Below the pieces are notes generated by a model, which ran no database searches, was not told where the DNA came from, and saw only the letters and a program-made list of their open reading frames with translations. From Nocardia cyriacigeorgica (GTDB lineage Bacteria > Actinomycetota > Actinomycetes > Mycobacteriales > Mycobacteriaceae): a stretch of 64,000 bases of DNA. The DNA lies in assembly GCF_010858045.1 (NCBI RefSeq), contig NZ_JAAGVC010000017.1:42942-106941 (forward strand), written 5' to 3'. Position numbers and translations under genes: made by a program. Of the stretch, positions 44,417 through 53,397 are shown in pieces (the stretch's first letter is position 1; every line of letters starts with the position of its first letter).

Positions 44417-45187
44417 TCATCCCAGCCGTTCGACGGCACTGTGCAACAGCGCGGCCGTGGCCTTCGGCTCGGCCGTCAGCGGCGCCCAGAAACCGGCGCC
44501 TGGCTCTGCCTCGAGGTTCAACTCCGGCGGCGTCCGCCAATCCGCCGCCAGCGCCAGCTGCCAGGAGTGCAGGTAGGTGCGTTCGTGGGCACCCGATGTG
44601 TCGAAGAGGGGATCGCCGGCGATGGCGTGGCCGATCCACGCCAGGTGGACCCGGATCTGATGCCGCCGCCCGGTGACGGGGCGCAATGCGAGAACGGTGT
44701 GGTCGCGGTCGCGCAGCACCGTCGCGAACCGAGTGGTGGAGGGGTAGTTCTTGGTATCGAGCAGGTCGGCTGGGTGCACGAACCAGCGGCCCTCGGAGTC
44801 CTGAATGCGCTCCCTCGGCGCCGCGATGCGCACCCGGTTCTTCCGCCCGACGCTCAGCGGCAGGTCGATGGTGCCGGTGTCCGGCAGGTCGCCTTCGGGC
44901 GTCGAGACGATCGCGAGGTAGGTCTTACGCGCGGTCTGCTTGTTGAACTGCCTGGTCAACTGCCCGTGCGCGGCGAGATCCTTCGCCAGCAGCACCACAC
45001 CGGAGGTCACCTTGTCGATGCGGTGCACCGGATACAGCGTCTCGCCGACGGCCGCCGCGGCCTGCACGATATCGGTGTCGTGACGTTCCCCGGTCACCGA
45101 AATTCCCGCGGGTTTGTTCACCGCGACGATCGCGTCGTCCTCCTCGATGCGGCAGCGTTCACGCAGGTCGGGCCAGTCGATATCCAC
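44417..45187 (-). CDS. RluA-family pseudouridine synthase
   Basis: A 256-residue enzyme converting uridine to pseudouridine in rRNA or tRNA. The catalytic Asp is in PVHRIDKVTSGVVLLAK (HRxDxxTSG, near residue 54), with KTYLAIV and LRPVTGRRHQIRVHLAWIGHAIAGDPLF (about 175-200) as the other conserved motifs. No N-terminal S4 domain is present. The start is GTG 45187. The target site is not deducible. The 251-bp gap between this gene and the metallophosphoesterase contains nothing recognised. Confidence 0.9.
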   Translation of the reverse strand: MDIDWPDLRERCRIEEDDAIVAVNKPAGISVTGERHDTDIVQAAAAVGETLYPVHRIDKVTSGVVLLAKDLAAHGQLTRQFNKQTARKTYLAIVSTPEGDLPDTGTIDLPLSVGRKNRVRIAAPRERIQDSEGRWFVHPADLLDTKNYPSTTRFATVLRDRDHTVLALRPVTGRRHQIRVHLAWIGHAIAGDPLFDTSGAHERTYLHSWQLALAADWRTPPELNLEAEPGAGFWAPLTAEPKATAALLHSAVERLG

Positions 45188-45258
45188 TGGGCCGAGCCTA
45201 GAGGAGTGTCAGCGCCGCCTCCCCGCCACTGGGCGGGATCCGTACCACGCTCACCGGG

Positions 45259-46266
45259 TCAGCGGTTCTTGCCGTTGCGCCGCAGCACATGCGGCCGCAG
45301 CCGGTTGAACCCGCGCACTCGCACACTGCGCAGATGCCGGATGGCGAATTCGGGTTCGCCGGCGAGTTCGGCGGCTGCGGCGTCGTCGACGAGGACGGTG
45401 CCGGGCCGGGCCACACCGGTCAGGCGGGCCGCGATGTTCACCACCGATCCGTACAGGTCGCCGAACCGCTGTAACACCGGACCGTAGGCGAGGGCGACAC
45501 GCAGTTCCGGAGTGGTGCCGACGGTCATGGTGGTTTCTTGAATGGCCAGGGCGATCCTGGCCGCCTGCACCGCGGTTTCGGTGGCGAACATGACTTCGTC
45601 GCCCACATTCTTGATCACCCAGCCGCCGTTCTCGGTGATGGCGGCGGTGGTGGTGGATTCGAACGCCTCCAGCAGGGTGGACAGCTCATCCGGGTGCAGA
45701 TGCCTGGTCAGCCGGGTGTAGCCGACCATATCGGCGAATCCGACGGCGAGCTCTCTGGTCGAATCGGCGGCCGTGCCCGCTCCGTCGAGCGAGCGGGCCA
45801 GGGCGGCGGCCAGGTGCCTGCGCCAGGCGTAGGCGTGCAGTTCCTCGAGGATCTGCACGGTCGCCTCGGTGGCTCGGCGGGCGATGGCGGCCGGATCGGC
45901 GTCCGGGTCGGCCGCGGCGACCCGTCGGGTGATCTCGTCCAGCACCAGATCCACCTGCCATTCCGCCAGCCGGGCCATCGACTGGCCGATGGTGCGGGCG
46001 GTCGCGGCCTGCTGACGCAGATCCGTCGACGCGAGCACGCCCAGTTCCCGGAATTCGCGCATGGCGCGCACATCGGCGTCGGTGTAGTCCAGCGTCGCCT
46101 CGTCGCCGCCCGCGGGGAAACCGAGCGCGACCCACAACCGGCGCGACACCTCGACCGGCACGCCGGTCTGACGTGCCACGTCATCGCGGTTGTAGCGGCG
46201 CGTGCCGTCCAGCAGGTATGTCTCGACCACCGACTGCACCAGCTGCGTCATCTCCGGCGACACCAT
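45259..46266 (-). CDS. Class III adenylate cyclase with N-terminal regulatory domain
   Basis: A 335-residue soluble cyclase. Residues 1-165 are a helical regulatory domain, and the catalytic domain spans about 170-335. The key residues are all present: metal ligands D179 (VGFADMVGYTRL) and D223 (NVGDEVMF), adenine-specifying K219 and D270 (RFGDLYGSVVNIAARL), and transition-state N277 and R281. It therefore makes cAMP from ATP. The layout resembles the pH- and lipid-responsive mycobacterial cyclase Rv2212. ATG 46266 is followed by GTG; 71 bp separate it from the RluA gene downstream. Confidence 0.92.
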   Translation of the reverse strand: MVSPEMTQLVQSVVETYLLDGTRRYNRDDVARQTGVPVEVSRRLWVALGFPAGGDEATLDYTDADVRAMREFRELGVLASTDLRQQAATARTIGQSMARLAEWQVDLVLDEITRRVAAADPDADPAAIARRATEATVQILEELHAYAWRRHLAAALARSLDGAGTAADSTRELAVGFADMVGYTRLTRHLHPDELSTLLEAFESTTTAAITENGGWVIKNVGDEVMFATETAVQAARIALAIQETTMTVGTTPELRVALAYGPVLQRFGDLYGSVVNIAARLTGVARPGTVLVDDAAAAELAGEPEFAIRHLRSVRVRGFNRLRPHVLRRNGKNR

Positions 46267-46336
46267 GCCCGAAACCCTACGGGTCCCGGCGCCGCCGAAG
46301 CAGGGTCTTCCGACGACATTGTGGTGTCACACGAAA

Positions 46337-48406
46337 TCACCGGACGGCGATCGGCCGGTCGGTGGGCAGGTTGACGAAACTCGGTGCGTTCGGATCCAGC
46401 ACCAGATGCTGCGGTTTGAGTTCGCTGGCATTGAGCATCGGCCGGAAGGCCAGCGCCTTGGGCGAATTGCCCGCGAAGACGTCCACCCGCAGCCGATGCC
46501 CAGGTTGCAGGATGGCCTGCGTCGGGATGACGGCGATATCGAGGGTGATCGCCTCGCCCGGCGGCACCGGCAGCACGCTGTCGAGGGTGATCGGGTTGTG
46601 CGGTGCGGTCAGATCGCCGTTGGCCGAGCGGCTGCTCTTGGCCTCGTCGATGGCGCGCAGCGAGGAGGTGAGCTGCCCGGTGGACAGCACCGTGGACGTC
46701 CCGTCCGGCGCCACGTCGTTGACGGTGACGTTCCAATACCCGTCGGCGGCGTCGTGCACGGTATTGAGATGGACGTTGATCGGCCCGGAAATCACTGTCG
46801 GCTCGGTGATCTCGGCGCTGGTGAAGGTGAGCCCGTTGCGTTCGGCGATCCGGGAGTCCTTGGCGCAGGCGTCGATCACCGCCGTCATACCCGCCGAACC
46901 CTGCGCGGCATCGCGCGAGCACGCGGTGGTGAGGCCGGGAGCGACGGTGAGGCGGGTGGGTTCGGGAGCGGGTGCGGCCGCCAGTGAGCCGTCGTGCAGG
47001 CTGTCGCGGGTGGTGCCGCTGGGTGCGCCGGACAGATAGACCCGCCGATGCGTCATCCCCGGCTTCGGGAACTCGGCGAGGGTGACCCAGCCGCCGCCCT
47101 GCTCCCACACGGTGACCGGGCCGAACCCGGTGACGCCGTTGTCGATGTCCTTGAGCCAGTGGTCGAACCACGCCCGCTGCAGGACGTCCAGTCGCGCGGG
47201 TGCGCCCGGAACACCGGTTCCCGCACCGGGATTCGCATGGTAGGTGTCGCCGACCACCAGCTTCTTCTGGTCGGCAGGCAGCGGGATGGCGTTGTAGAGG
47301 GTGGTGGCGCTGTTGGCGAAGATGTCGTGCCAGCCGCCGTAGACGAAGGTGGGCACGCCGACCTTCTCGGGACGCCCCATGATCCCTTCCCGGAAGGCGC
47401 TGTCCTCGTCGAGCGCGGCCGAGAGTGCGGGTGGCACGTTGTGCAGCGAAGGTGTCAGCAGGGCCTGGGCCAGCAGATCGAAGTTGGTGAGCGGGTCGCG
47501 GCGGCGGTCGTTGAACCAGCGCCAGTCGAAAGTGCCGTTCAGCATCGAGCTGATATCGGGCAGCAGTTTGGCATTGTTCACCGAGTTCAGCCACATCGGC
47601 AGGAAGGTGGTGCCGATGCCGCCGCCCGGCGCCACCACATCGCGCATGAGGTCGCTGCCTGGTTCCACCGGGAAGATCGCGCGCAACGATGTCGGCGGAT
47701 TCTCCGCCGCCCGCAGCTGGTTGATGCCGGAATAGGAGCCGCCGCTCATCGCGATCCGGCCGTTGGACCAGGGCTGGGTGGCCGCCCAATCGATCACCTC
47801 GCGGGTGTCGAGTTGTTCGCGGGCGCCGAGGGTGTTCCAGGTGCCTTGGGAGAAGCCGGTGCCGCGCACATCGGCGACGACCTGGGTGTAGCCGCTGCGA
47901 ATCAGCTTGCGGTCCAGGCCGAGTACGGTCTGGATGGTGCCGCCGTCCAGGGCGTGCAGCAGATCCTCGAAACCGCTGACCGGAGTGCCCGACAGGTTGA
48001 TCCGGCCCACCAGGTCCATCGTCAACTGCTGCAGACCCGGCATGGACACAGCCGAATCGATCAGGTTGGTCATGAGTTTCGTGTACGGGGTGAGGTTGAC
48101 GATGGTCGGCAGCGGCGCCGTCTCGACCTGGCCGTCGGCGCGGATCGGCCGGTAGACGTTCGCCTTGAGCACCACACCGTCGCTCATCGTGATCGGCACA
48201 TCCCAGTCGATGTGCACATCGGGGTACGGCTGCGGCCCGTCGTGGGTTTGTGTCCACTGGCGTGCCAGTTCGTCCGGCGCGACGGCGGGTGCGGGCGTCT
48301 CGTAGGCGACCGCGTTCTCGGTCAGCGTCGCCACCCCGGCCGCCCCGCCGGTCAACAGGATCACGAACGCTGCCGCCACACCCTGGACCCGCCGGGTCAA
48401 CCGCAT
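46337..48406 (-). CDS. Exported S15-family peptidase/CocE-NonD hydrolase
   Basis: A 689-residue secreted alpha/beta hydrolase. The N-terminal signal peptide (about 1-36, MRLTRRVQGVAAAFVILLTGG) is followed by the X-Pro dipeptidyl-peptidase/CocE domain: VVADVRGTGFSQGTWNT, the nucleophile elbow MSGGSYSGINQL, and WSNGRIAMSG typical of S15. The C-terminal jelly-roll domain (about 470-689, DSVLPVPPGEAITLDIAVIPTQAILQPGHRLRVD) is complete. Family members cleave Xaa-Pro dipeptides or ester bonds. ATG 48406 is chosen because GGAGGGG lies 5 nt upstream; the in-frame GTG just before it overlaps that site. Confidence 0.9.
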   Translation of the reverse strand: MRLTRRVQGVAAAFVILLTGGAAGVATLTENAVAYETPAPAVAPDELARQWTQTHDGPQPYPDVHIDWDVPITMSDGVVLKANVYRPIRADGQVETAPLPTIVNLTPYTKLMTNLIDSAVSMPGLQQLTMDLVGRINLSGTPVSGFEDLLHALDGGTIQTVLGLDRKLIRSGYTQVVADVRGTGFSQGTWNTLGAREQLDTREVIDWAATQPWSNGRIAMSGGSYSGINQLRAAENPPTSLRAIFPVEPGSDLMRDVVAPGGGIGTTFLPMWLNSVNNAKLLPDISSMLNGTFDWRWFNDRRRDPLTNFDLLAQALLTPSLHNVPPALSAALDEDSAFREGIMGRPEKVGVPTFVYGGWHDIFANSATTLYNAIPLPADQKKLVVGDTYHANPGAGTGVPGAPARLDVLQRAWFDHWLKDIDNGVTGFGPVTVWEQGGGWVTLAEFPKPGMTHRRVYLSGAPSGTTRDSLHDGSLAAAPAPEPTRLTVAPGLTTACSRDAAQGSAGMTAVIDACAKDSRIAERNGLTFTSAEITEPTVISGPINVHLNTVHDAADGYWNVTVNDVAPDGTSTVLSTGQLTSSLRAIDEAKSSRSANGDLTAPHNPITLDSVLPVPPGEAITLDIAVIPTQAILQPGHRLRVDVFAGNSPKALAFRPMLNASELKPQHLVLDPNAPSFVNLPTDRPIAVR

Positions 48407-48592
48407 CGACACCCCTCCGCCTCATGGTTTACGCATCCGGCGCACATGTGATCCAGACCATAGCAATCTGCTCTGGAAACGCGGGGATGACTCGCCCGGC
48501 CGTCTGCGATGGCAGGAACTGGCCTCGCGACGCCGGCGGTAGGTGCACGGTGTGGCTCGACCGGGCGGGTGGTTCCGGGGGATCGGCGCCGA

Positions 48593-49189
48593 TCAGCTTG
48601 CCGGCTTGCGCTGAGCGCGCAGCACCACATCGCTGGTGTGGTGCGTTCCCGGCGGGCCCGGGCGGGTGCGCGGGCGAGCCGAATTCACCAGCACCGTCCA
48701 CTCCTCGCCGAGCAGCTCGGCGACCTGTTCGGGCTGGTAGTAATCGCGCGGGTCGAACCCGTGCTCGTGATCGGGCGGGAAGTCGGCGGGATCGTGGCCG
48801 ACGACGAGCAGCGTGCCGCCCGGGGACACCGCGTCGATCAGCCCGCGGATGGTGGCGTGATCGGGTTCCAGCTCGATGGGGAAGTAGTGCGCGGAGACCA
48901 GGTCGAACGAGGCCGCAGGCGGCGGGACCGCGGTGAGATCGGCGTGCGACCATGCCACCTCGTCGCTGGTCGCGGCGGCGCGCTCCAACGCCACCCGCGA
49001 CACATCCACCGCGGTGACCTGCCACCCCTGTTCGGCCAGCCAACGCGCGTCGGCGCCCTCACCGCATCCGACATCGAGGGCCTGCCCCGGCGCGAGACCG
49101 CTCACCTCGGCGACCAGCACATCATTGGGTAGCCCGCTGAACAGCTGGTCCCTGCTGCCGTACATCTCGTCCCAGAACTGCTGGTCCAT
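48593..49189 (-). CDS. Class I SAM-dependent methyltransferase
   Basis: A 198-residue Rossmann-fold methyltransferase. Motif I is ALDVGCGEGADARWLAEQG (about 38-56), motif II VTAVDVSRVAL, and FDLVSAHYF with PGGTLLVVGHDP are the later strands. The substrate is unknown; tellurite-resistance TehB-like and small-molecule methyltransferases look like this. ATG 49189 is divergent from the XRE-cupin regulator by 91 bp, suggesting control by that regulator. Confidence 0.88.
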   Translation of the reverse strand: MDQQFWDEMYGSRDQLFSGLPNDVLVAEVSGLAPGQALDVGCGEGADARWLAEQGWQVTAVDVSRVALERAAATSDEVAWSHADLTAVPPPAASFDLVSAHYFPIELEPDHATIRGLIDAVSPGGTLLVVGHDPADFPPDHEHGFDPRDYYQPEQVAELLGEEWTVLVNSARPRTRPGPPGTHHTSDVVLRAQRKPAS

Positions 49190-49245
49190 CGCGTTTCTCC
49201 GTCCCTCGGTGTAGTACGGCCCAGCATGCGAGCAGTCATGCGAAC

Positions 49246-49274
49246 TTGACAAACAAATTTGCCAGAACTGCAAT
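49246..49274 (+). promoter_or_regulatory. Promoter of the XRE-cupin gene with CAAATTTG palindrome
   Basis: TTGACA (49246-49251), 17-bp spacer, TGCAAT (49269-49274), 6 nt, then ATG 49281 with no ribosome site: a leaderless promoter. The 8-bp palindrome CAAATTTG (49254-49261) lies in the spacer and is a candidate operator for the regulator itself. Confidence 0.55.
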
Positions 49275-49280
49275 ATCGGT

Positions 49281-49865
49281 ATGGATCGGGATTTCGACGA
49301 GGTGATCGACGCGGTGGGGCCGCGGCTGCGCGAGCTGCGCAGACGTAACGGCACCACGCTGGCCGCGCTGTCGGAACTGACCGGCATCCCGGTCAGCACG
49401 CTCTCGCGGCTGGAGTCCGGGCAGCGCAAACCGAGCCTCGAGCTGTTGCTGCCGCTGGCGAAGGCCCATCAGGTCCCGCTGGACGAACTGGTGAACGCCC
49501 CCGAGACCGGCGATCCGCGCGTCTACGCGCGCCCGTTCACCCGCAACGGCCAGACCGTCATCCCGCTGACCCGCAAACCCGGCGGGCTACAGGCCTGGAA
49601 GCAGATCCTGGCCGGGCGCCCCGCCGACCGCGAACCGGACCCGCGCACGCACGAGGGTTACCACTGGCTCTACGTGCTCAACGGCAAACTGCGCCTGATC
49701 CTCGGCGATCGCGACATGATCCTCACCGCGGGCGAGGTCGCCGAATTCGACACGCACCTGCCGCATTGGTTCGGCAATGCCGACGAACACCCCGTCGAGT
49801 ACTTGAGCATCTACGGTCCGCAGGGCGAACGCTTCCACATCAGGGCCCGCTACCGGCCCGAATGA
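49281..49865 (+). CDS. XRE-family regulator with C-terminal cupin domain
   Basis: A 194-residue regulator. The helix-turn-helix (about 13-67: LRELRRRNGTTLAALSELTGIPVSTLSRLESGQRKPSLELLLPLAKAHQV) is followed by a cupin barrel (about 110-190: EGYHWLYVLNGKLRLILGDRDMILTAGEVAEFDTHLPHWFGN). This is the HTH-cupin class that often controls metabolic genes and binds a small ligand. Its stop TGA abuts the stop of the convergent thiolase gene without a gap. Likely target: the divergent methyltransferase gene. Confidence 0.9.
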   Translation: MDRDFDEVIDAVGPRLRELRRRNGTTLAALSELTGIPVSTLSRLESGQRKPSLELLLPLAKAHQVPLDELVNAPETGDPRVYARPFTRNGQTVIPLTRKPGGLQAWKQILAGRPADREPDPRTHEGYHWLYVLNGKLRLILGDRDMILTAGEVAEFDTHLPHWFGNADEHPVEYLSIYGPQGERFHIRARYRPE

Positions 49866-51032
49866 CTACAGCCGTTCGATGACGGTGGCGTTGGCCAAAC
49901 CGCCTGCCTCGCACATGGTCTGCAGGCCCCACCGGCCGCCGGTCTGCTCCAGGTGATTGACCATGGTGGCCAGGATGCGGGTGCCGGACGCGCCGAGCGG
50001 ATGGCCGAGGGCGATGGCGCCACCGCGCGGATTCAGCTTGGCCGGATCGGCGCCGAGTTCGTGCTGCCACACCAGCGGCACCGGCGCGAAGGCCTCGTTC
50101 ACCTCGTAGGCGTCGACGTCGTCGATGCTCAGCCCCGCCTTGTCCAGCGCTTTGCGGGTGGCGGGCACCACGGCGGTGAGCATGAGCAGCGGATCATCGC
50201 CGACGACGGCGAACGAATGGAACCGCGCCCGCGCCCGCAATCCGAGCTTGCTCGCCATCCGCTCGCTCATGATCAGCGCGGCCGAGGCGCCGTCGGTCAG
50301 CGGGGACGAATTGCCCGGTGTGATCGACCATTCGATTTCCGGGAACCGCTTCCGGTACGCCTCGTCGACGAAGGCCGGCGTCAGTCCGGCGAGCTTGTCG
50401 ACAGTGGTGGTGGCGCGGATGGTTTCGTCGGCGTCCAGCCGTCCGGCGGTGACGAGCTCATTGTCGAACCCGCCGGACGCCGCGGTCTCGGCGGCCAGTC
50501 GGTGTGAGCGGGCGGCGAACTCGTCGAGGCGTACGCGATCGAGCTTCCAGCGTGCGGCCAGCAGTTCCGCGGAAAAGCCCTGCTGAACAAGGCCCTCCGG
50601 ATAGCGGTGCGCGATGGGTCCGCGGTTGGCGTCCTGGCCCGCGGCGTTGGAGAACATCGGCACCCGGCTCATCGACTCGACACCGCAGGCGATGGCGATG
50701 TCGTAGGCGCCGGAGATCACGCCCTGCGCGGCGAAATGCGCGGCCTGCTGGCTGGATCCGCACTGCCGGTCGACGGTGGTCGCGGGCACCGACTCCGGGA
50801 ATCCGGCGGCGAGCACCGCGGTGCGGCTGATGTTGAACGCCTGCTCACCGCTCTGGGTGACGCAGCCGCCGATCACGTCGTCGACGAGAGCTGGGTCGAG
50901 GTCGTTGCGGCCGAGTAGATCCGAGAGCGCCCCGGCCAGCAGGTTGGCGGGGTGCACGTCGGACAGTCCGCCACCGGCCTTTCCCTTGCCCGAGGGGGTG
51001 CGTACGACGTCGACGATGACCGCGGTCTCCAT
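49866..51032 (-). CDS. Acetyl-CoA acetyltransferase (thiolase)
   Basis: A 388-residue thiolase that forms or cleaves 3-ketoacyl-CoA. The nucleophile is C91 in VDRQCGSSQQAA, with H344 in GGAIALGHPLGASG and C374 in MCEAGGLANAT. NEAFAPVPLVW and SPLTDGASAALIMSE are the other signatures. A degradative or biosynthetic role cannot be separated by sequence alone. ATG 51032 follows AGGAG by 6 nt. Its 3' end touches that of the XRE-cupin gene; 92 bp upstream lies the universal stress protein gene. Confidence 0.93.
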   Translation of the reverse strand: METAVIVDVVRTPSGKGKAGGGLSDVHPANLLAGALSDLLGRNDLDPALVDDVIGGCVTQSGEQAFNISRTAVLAAGFPESVPATTVDRQCGSSQQAAHFAAQGVISGAYDIAIACGVESMSRVPMFSNAAGQDANRGPIAHRYPEGLVQQGFSAELLAARWKLDRVRLDEFAARSHRLAAETAASGGFDNELVTAGRLDADETIRATTTVDKLAGLTPAFVDEAYRKRFPEIEWSITPGNSSPLTDGASAALIMSERMASKLGLRARARFHSFAVVGDDPLLMLTAVVPATRKALDKAGLSIDDVDAYEVNEAFAPVPLVWQHELGADPAKLNPRGGAIALGHPLGASGTRILATMVNHLEQTGGRWGLQTMCEAGGLANATVIERL

Positions 51033-51124
51033 GACCAACTCCTGACTTCCGGCCGACCGGTCAAGTTAATGACCATTCCGCAGTAAGTTAACACGGATTC
51101 GCGTGTGTCGGCCAGCCTGGAGGC

Positions 51125-52006
51125 TCACGCGCGCACGATGATCACCGGGCATTCCACCGAGTGCAGCACCGATTCGGAGGTAGAGCCGAGCAGCATGCCG
51201 GTGAACCCGCCGCGCCCATGGCTGCCGAGCACCACCAGCTGTGCGTTCTCGGCCTCGCGCGACAGTGACCGGGCGGGGCGATCGCGTTCGAGCACCCGCC
51301 GCACCTCGACGTCGGGGTAGCGCTCGGAATAGCCGGCCAGTGCCTCGGCCAGGGTCGCGGCCTCGATGTCTTCGCTGTCGACCCAGTCGAGCATGGGCAC
51401 GTCCATGCCGGTCACATCGGTCCACGCGTGCAGCGCGATCAGCCCGACGCCGCGCCGGGAGGCCTCGTCGAAGGCCAATTCGATGGCGGGCTCGCTGTTG
51501 CGGGTGCCGTCGACGCCGACCAGCACCGGCTTGGCGGCCGACACCACGTCCAGCGCCGAGACATCACGGATCACCGCTACCGGGCACTTCGCGTGCCTGG
51601 TCACCGCCGTACTGACCGAGCCGAGCAGGCTGCGCCGGTACGCGCCGAGCCCGCGACTGCCGACGACGATCATCACGGTATCGGCCGAGCGGGCGAGCAG
51701 GTAGGGAACGATGCGGCCCTCGACCAACTCGGTCGAGACCGCGGGCACGGAACTCTTCTCGGCCACTTCCGCGGCGCGCCTCAGGCTCTCCTCGGCGCGG
51801 CGGCGCGACCCGGCGATGTCGTCGGCGGAGAACAGCACACTCGGGCGCATATCCGAAGGCAGTTCCGGCGAGCCGACGATGGCGAGTGGCCTGGCCCTGG
51901 ACGCGGCGCCGGCCGCCGCCCACGCCACCGCGTGCATGGACTGTGGCGATCCGTCGACGGCCACCACGATCGGAGCGTCGGCGGGCATGATTCGGGGATT
52001 CGACAT
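51125..52006 (-). CDS. Tandem universal stress protein (UspA family)
   Basis: A 293-residue protein made of two USP domains (about 10-148 and 157-293). Each ends in the ATP-binding G-x2-G-x9-G-S/T pattern, GSRGLGAYRRSLLGSVS and GSHGRGGFTGMLLGSTS, followed by PVAVIR or PVIIVRA. Such tandem proteins are common in mycobacteria and bind ATP during dormancy or stress. ATG 52006 follows GGAGG by 6 nt. The 284-bp region upstream (52007-52290) holds the two palindromes described separately. Confidence 0.93.
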   Translation of the reverse strand: MSNPRIMPADAPIVVAVDGSPQSMHAVAWAAAGAASRARPLAIVGSPELPSDMRPSVLFSADDIAGSRRRAEESLRRAAEVAEKSSVPAVSTELVEGRIVPYLLARSADTVMIVVGSRGLGAYRRSLLGSVSTAVTRHAKCPVAVIRDVSALDVVSAAKPVLVGVDGTRNSEPAIELAFDEASRRGVGLIALHAWTDVTGMDVPMLDWVDSEDIEAATLAEALAGYSERYPDVEVRRVLERDRPARSLSREAENAQLVVLGSHGRGGFTGMLLGSTSESVLHSVECPVIIVRA

Positions 52007-52178
52007 GGCGGGCCTCCGGGTGTCGAGGCCGGACCGGGCGAGCATCCGACCAGGGCGGGCGCGGTTGATCTCATCGGTGACGCTTGCGCTCAGCCTAGCC
52101 GTGGGGTGGCAAGGCGGTCAGCGGGTTCAGCTTCACGTCGCGACACTGCGCATCCAACGTGCCGGTTCGGTCACATCT

Positions 52179-52224
52179 TTCAGCGTGGCTGAAGCTCATC
52201 GGCTAGCCTTCAGTATGCCTGAAG
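52179..52224. promoter_or_regulatory. Two TTCAG-N5-CTGAAG operators spaced exactly 30 bp
   Basis: 52179-52194 and 52209-52224 share the consensus TTCAGNNTGNCTGAAG; the second is also preceded by C, giving a perfect CTTCAG-N5-CTGAAG. Their centres are 30 bp apart, close to three helical turns. They lie 67-112 bp before the HD-domain gene. A dimeric TetR-like regulator is a likely binder but is not encoded nearby. Confidence 0.65.
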
Positions 52225-52290
52225 GTCACCGAGCGGAGCCCGCAGGCCGGGCTCGCCTGGAGCGACCCGACAACCCGGATCGGAGTTTTC

Positions 52291-53028
52291 ATGGAAATGT
52301 CACGTCGTACCGCGCTCGGCGCCGCCGCAACGGCAGGAGCCGCCATCGCGCTGTCGAGGGCGGCCGCCGCCGCGCAACCGCCCGCGCTCGCACTGCCATC
52401 GACGCCGATAGCCGCGGCCGCGCAGCGACTCATCGACACCGCGCTCACCGCGCCGGTGCGTAACCACAGCATCCGGGGATTCCTCTTCGGCCGCGCCCTC
52501 GCCGAGACGCAGGGACTGCGGCCGGGCGCCGACTACGACGAGGAGCTGATGTATCTGATCTGTGCCCTGCACGACATCGGCCTCGGCGATATCGCCAACG
52601 GCCACCAGCGATTCGAAGTCGACGGCGCCGATTACGCGGCCGAATTCCTCGAACGCAACGGCCTCACCGACGGCCGCGTCGACATGGTGTGGGACGCCAT
52701 CGCCGCGCACACGTCGGGATTCAGCGATTCACCCGTCTACCGGCGCCGCAGGCCCGCCGCCATCTGGATCGCGGTGGACGGCATCGGAATCGATATCGGC
52801 GGCGGCCCCGCCGACCTGCCACCCGGCTACGCCGATCAGGTGCACGCGGTCTACCCCCGGCTCGGCGGTTCCCGCGCCCTCACCGACATCATCGAAGCCC
52901 AGGCCCTGGCCGACCCGCGCAAGGCCCTGCCCGGCACCCTGCCCGGCGAGGTCGTGCATCAGCGCAACCCCGACCTTCCCTACCTGACCTGGGACGAGAT
53001 CATCGATGCCGGCGGGTGGGGTGACTGA
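52291..53028 (+). CDS. HD-domain protein with twin-arginine-like signal (cyanamide hydratase-like)
   Basis: A 245-residue protein. The N-terminus MEMSRRTALGAAATAGAAIAL with an RR pair and Ala-rich core looks like a twin-arginine or Sec signal peptide (cleavage near AAAAQPPA). The HD-type metal centre can be placed at H58 (RNHSIRGFLFG), HD in CALHDIGLGDIA and H in IAAHTSGF. The family resembles yeast DDI2/cyanamide hydratase and other small HD hydrolases. Export of such an enzyme is unusual. ATG 52291 follows GGAG by 5 nt and lies after the operator pair. Confidence 0.82.
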   Translation: MEMSRRTALGAAATAGAAIALSRAAAAAQPPALALPSTPIAAAAQRLIDTALTAPVRNHSIRGFLFGRALAETQGLRPGADYDEELMYLICALHDIGLGDIANGHQRFEVDGADYAAEFLERNGLTDGRVDMVWDAIAAHTSGFSDSPVYRRRRPAAIWIAVDGIGIDIGGGPADLPPGYADQVHAVYPRLGGSRALTDIIEAQALADPRKALPGTLPGEVVHQRNPDLPYLTWDEIIDAGGWGD

Positions 53029-53084
53029 TCGGCGGATCTACTGAAGTAGGCTGACGCCCTCCAGCTCACCACGGGAAAGAGATC

Positions 53085-53396
53085 ATGTCGCAGTTCGAGA
53101 ATGTCAGCGTCGCGAAGAAGGCCAACGTCTACTTCGACGGAAAGTGCGTCAGCTACAGCCTCGAGCTGCCCGACGGCACCAAGAAGTCGGTGGGCGTCAT
53201 CCAGCCGGCCACCCTGACCTTCGGAACCGCTGCGCCCGAGGTGATGGAGCTGATCGAGGGCGAATGCGCGGTCACCTTCGCCGGCGCCGACGAGGCCGTG
53301 GTCTACAAGGCGGGTGAATCGTTCTCGGTGCCGGGCGACAGCTCCTTCGACATCGAGGTCCGCCAGACCATGCACTACGTCTGCCACTACGGCTGA
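53085..53396 (+). CDS. ppnP: Pyrimidine/purine nucleoside phosphorylase PpnP
   Basis: A 103-residue cupin-fold enzyme (formerly DUF1255/YaiE). [23 protein letters not shown] at the start, then [26 protein letters not shown] and the C-terminal [21 protein letters not shown] are the family signature. PpnP splits several nucleosides with phosphate. ATG 53085 follows a GGAAAGAGA site. The gene ends 1 bp before the end of the convergent PucR gene. Confidence 0.95.
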   Translation: MSQFENVSVAKKANVYFDGKCVSYSLELPDGTKKSVGVIQPATLTFGTAAPEVMELIEGECAVTFAGADEAVVYKAGESFSVPGDSSFDIEVRQTMHYVCHYG

Positions 53397-53397
53397 T

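Noticed and set aside
48407..48592. Possible small gene upstream of the S15 peptidase.
   Set aside because: Only frames read through from neighbouring genes were found; nothing starts with a ribosome site.
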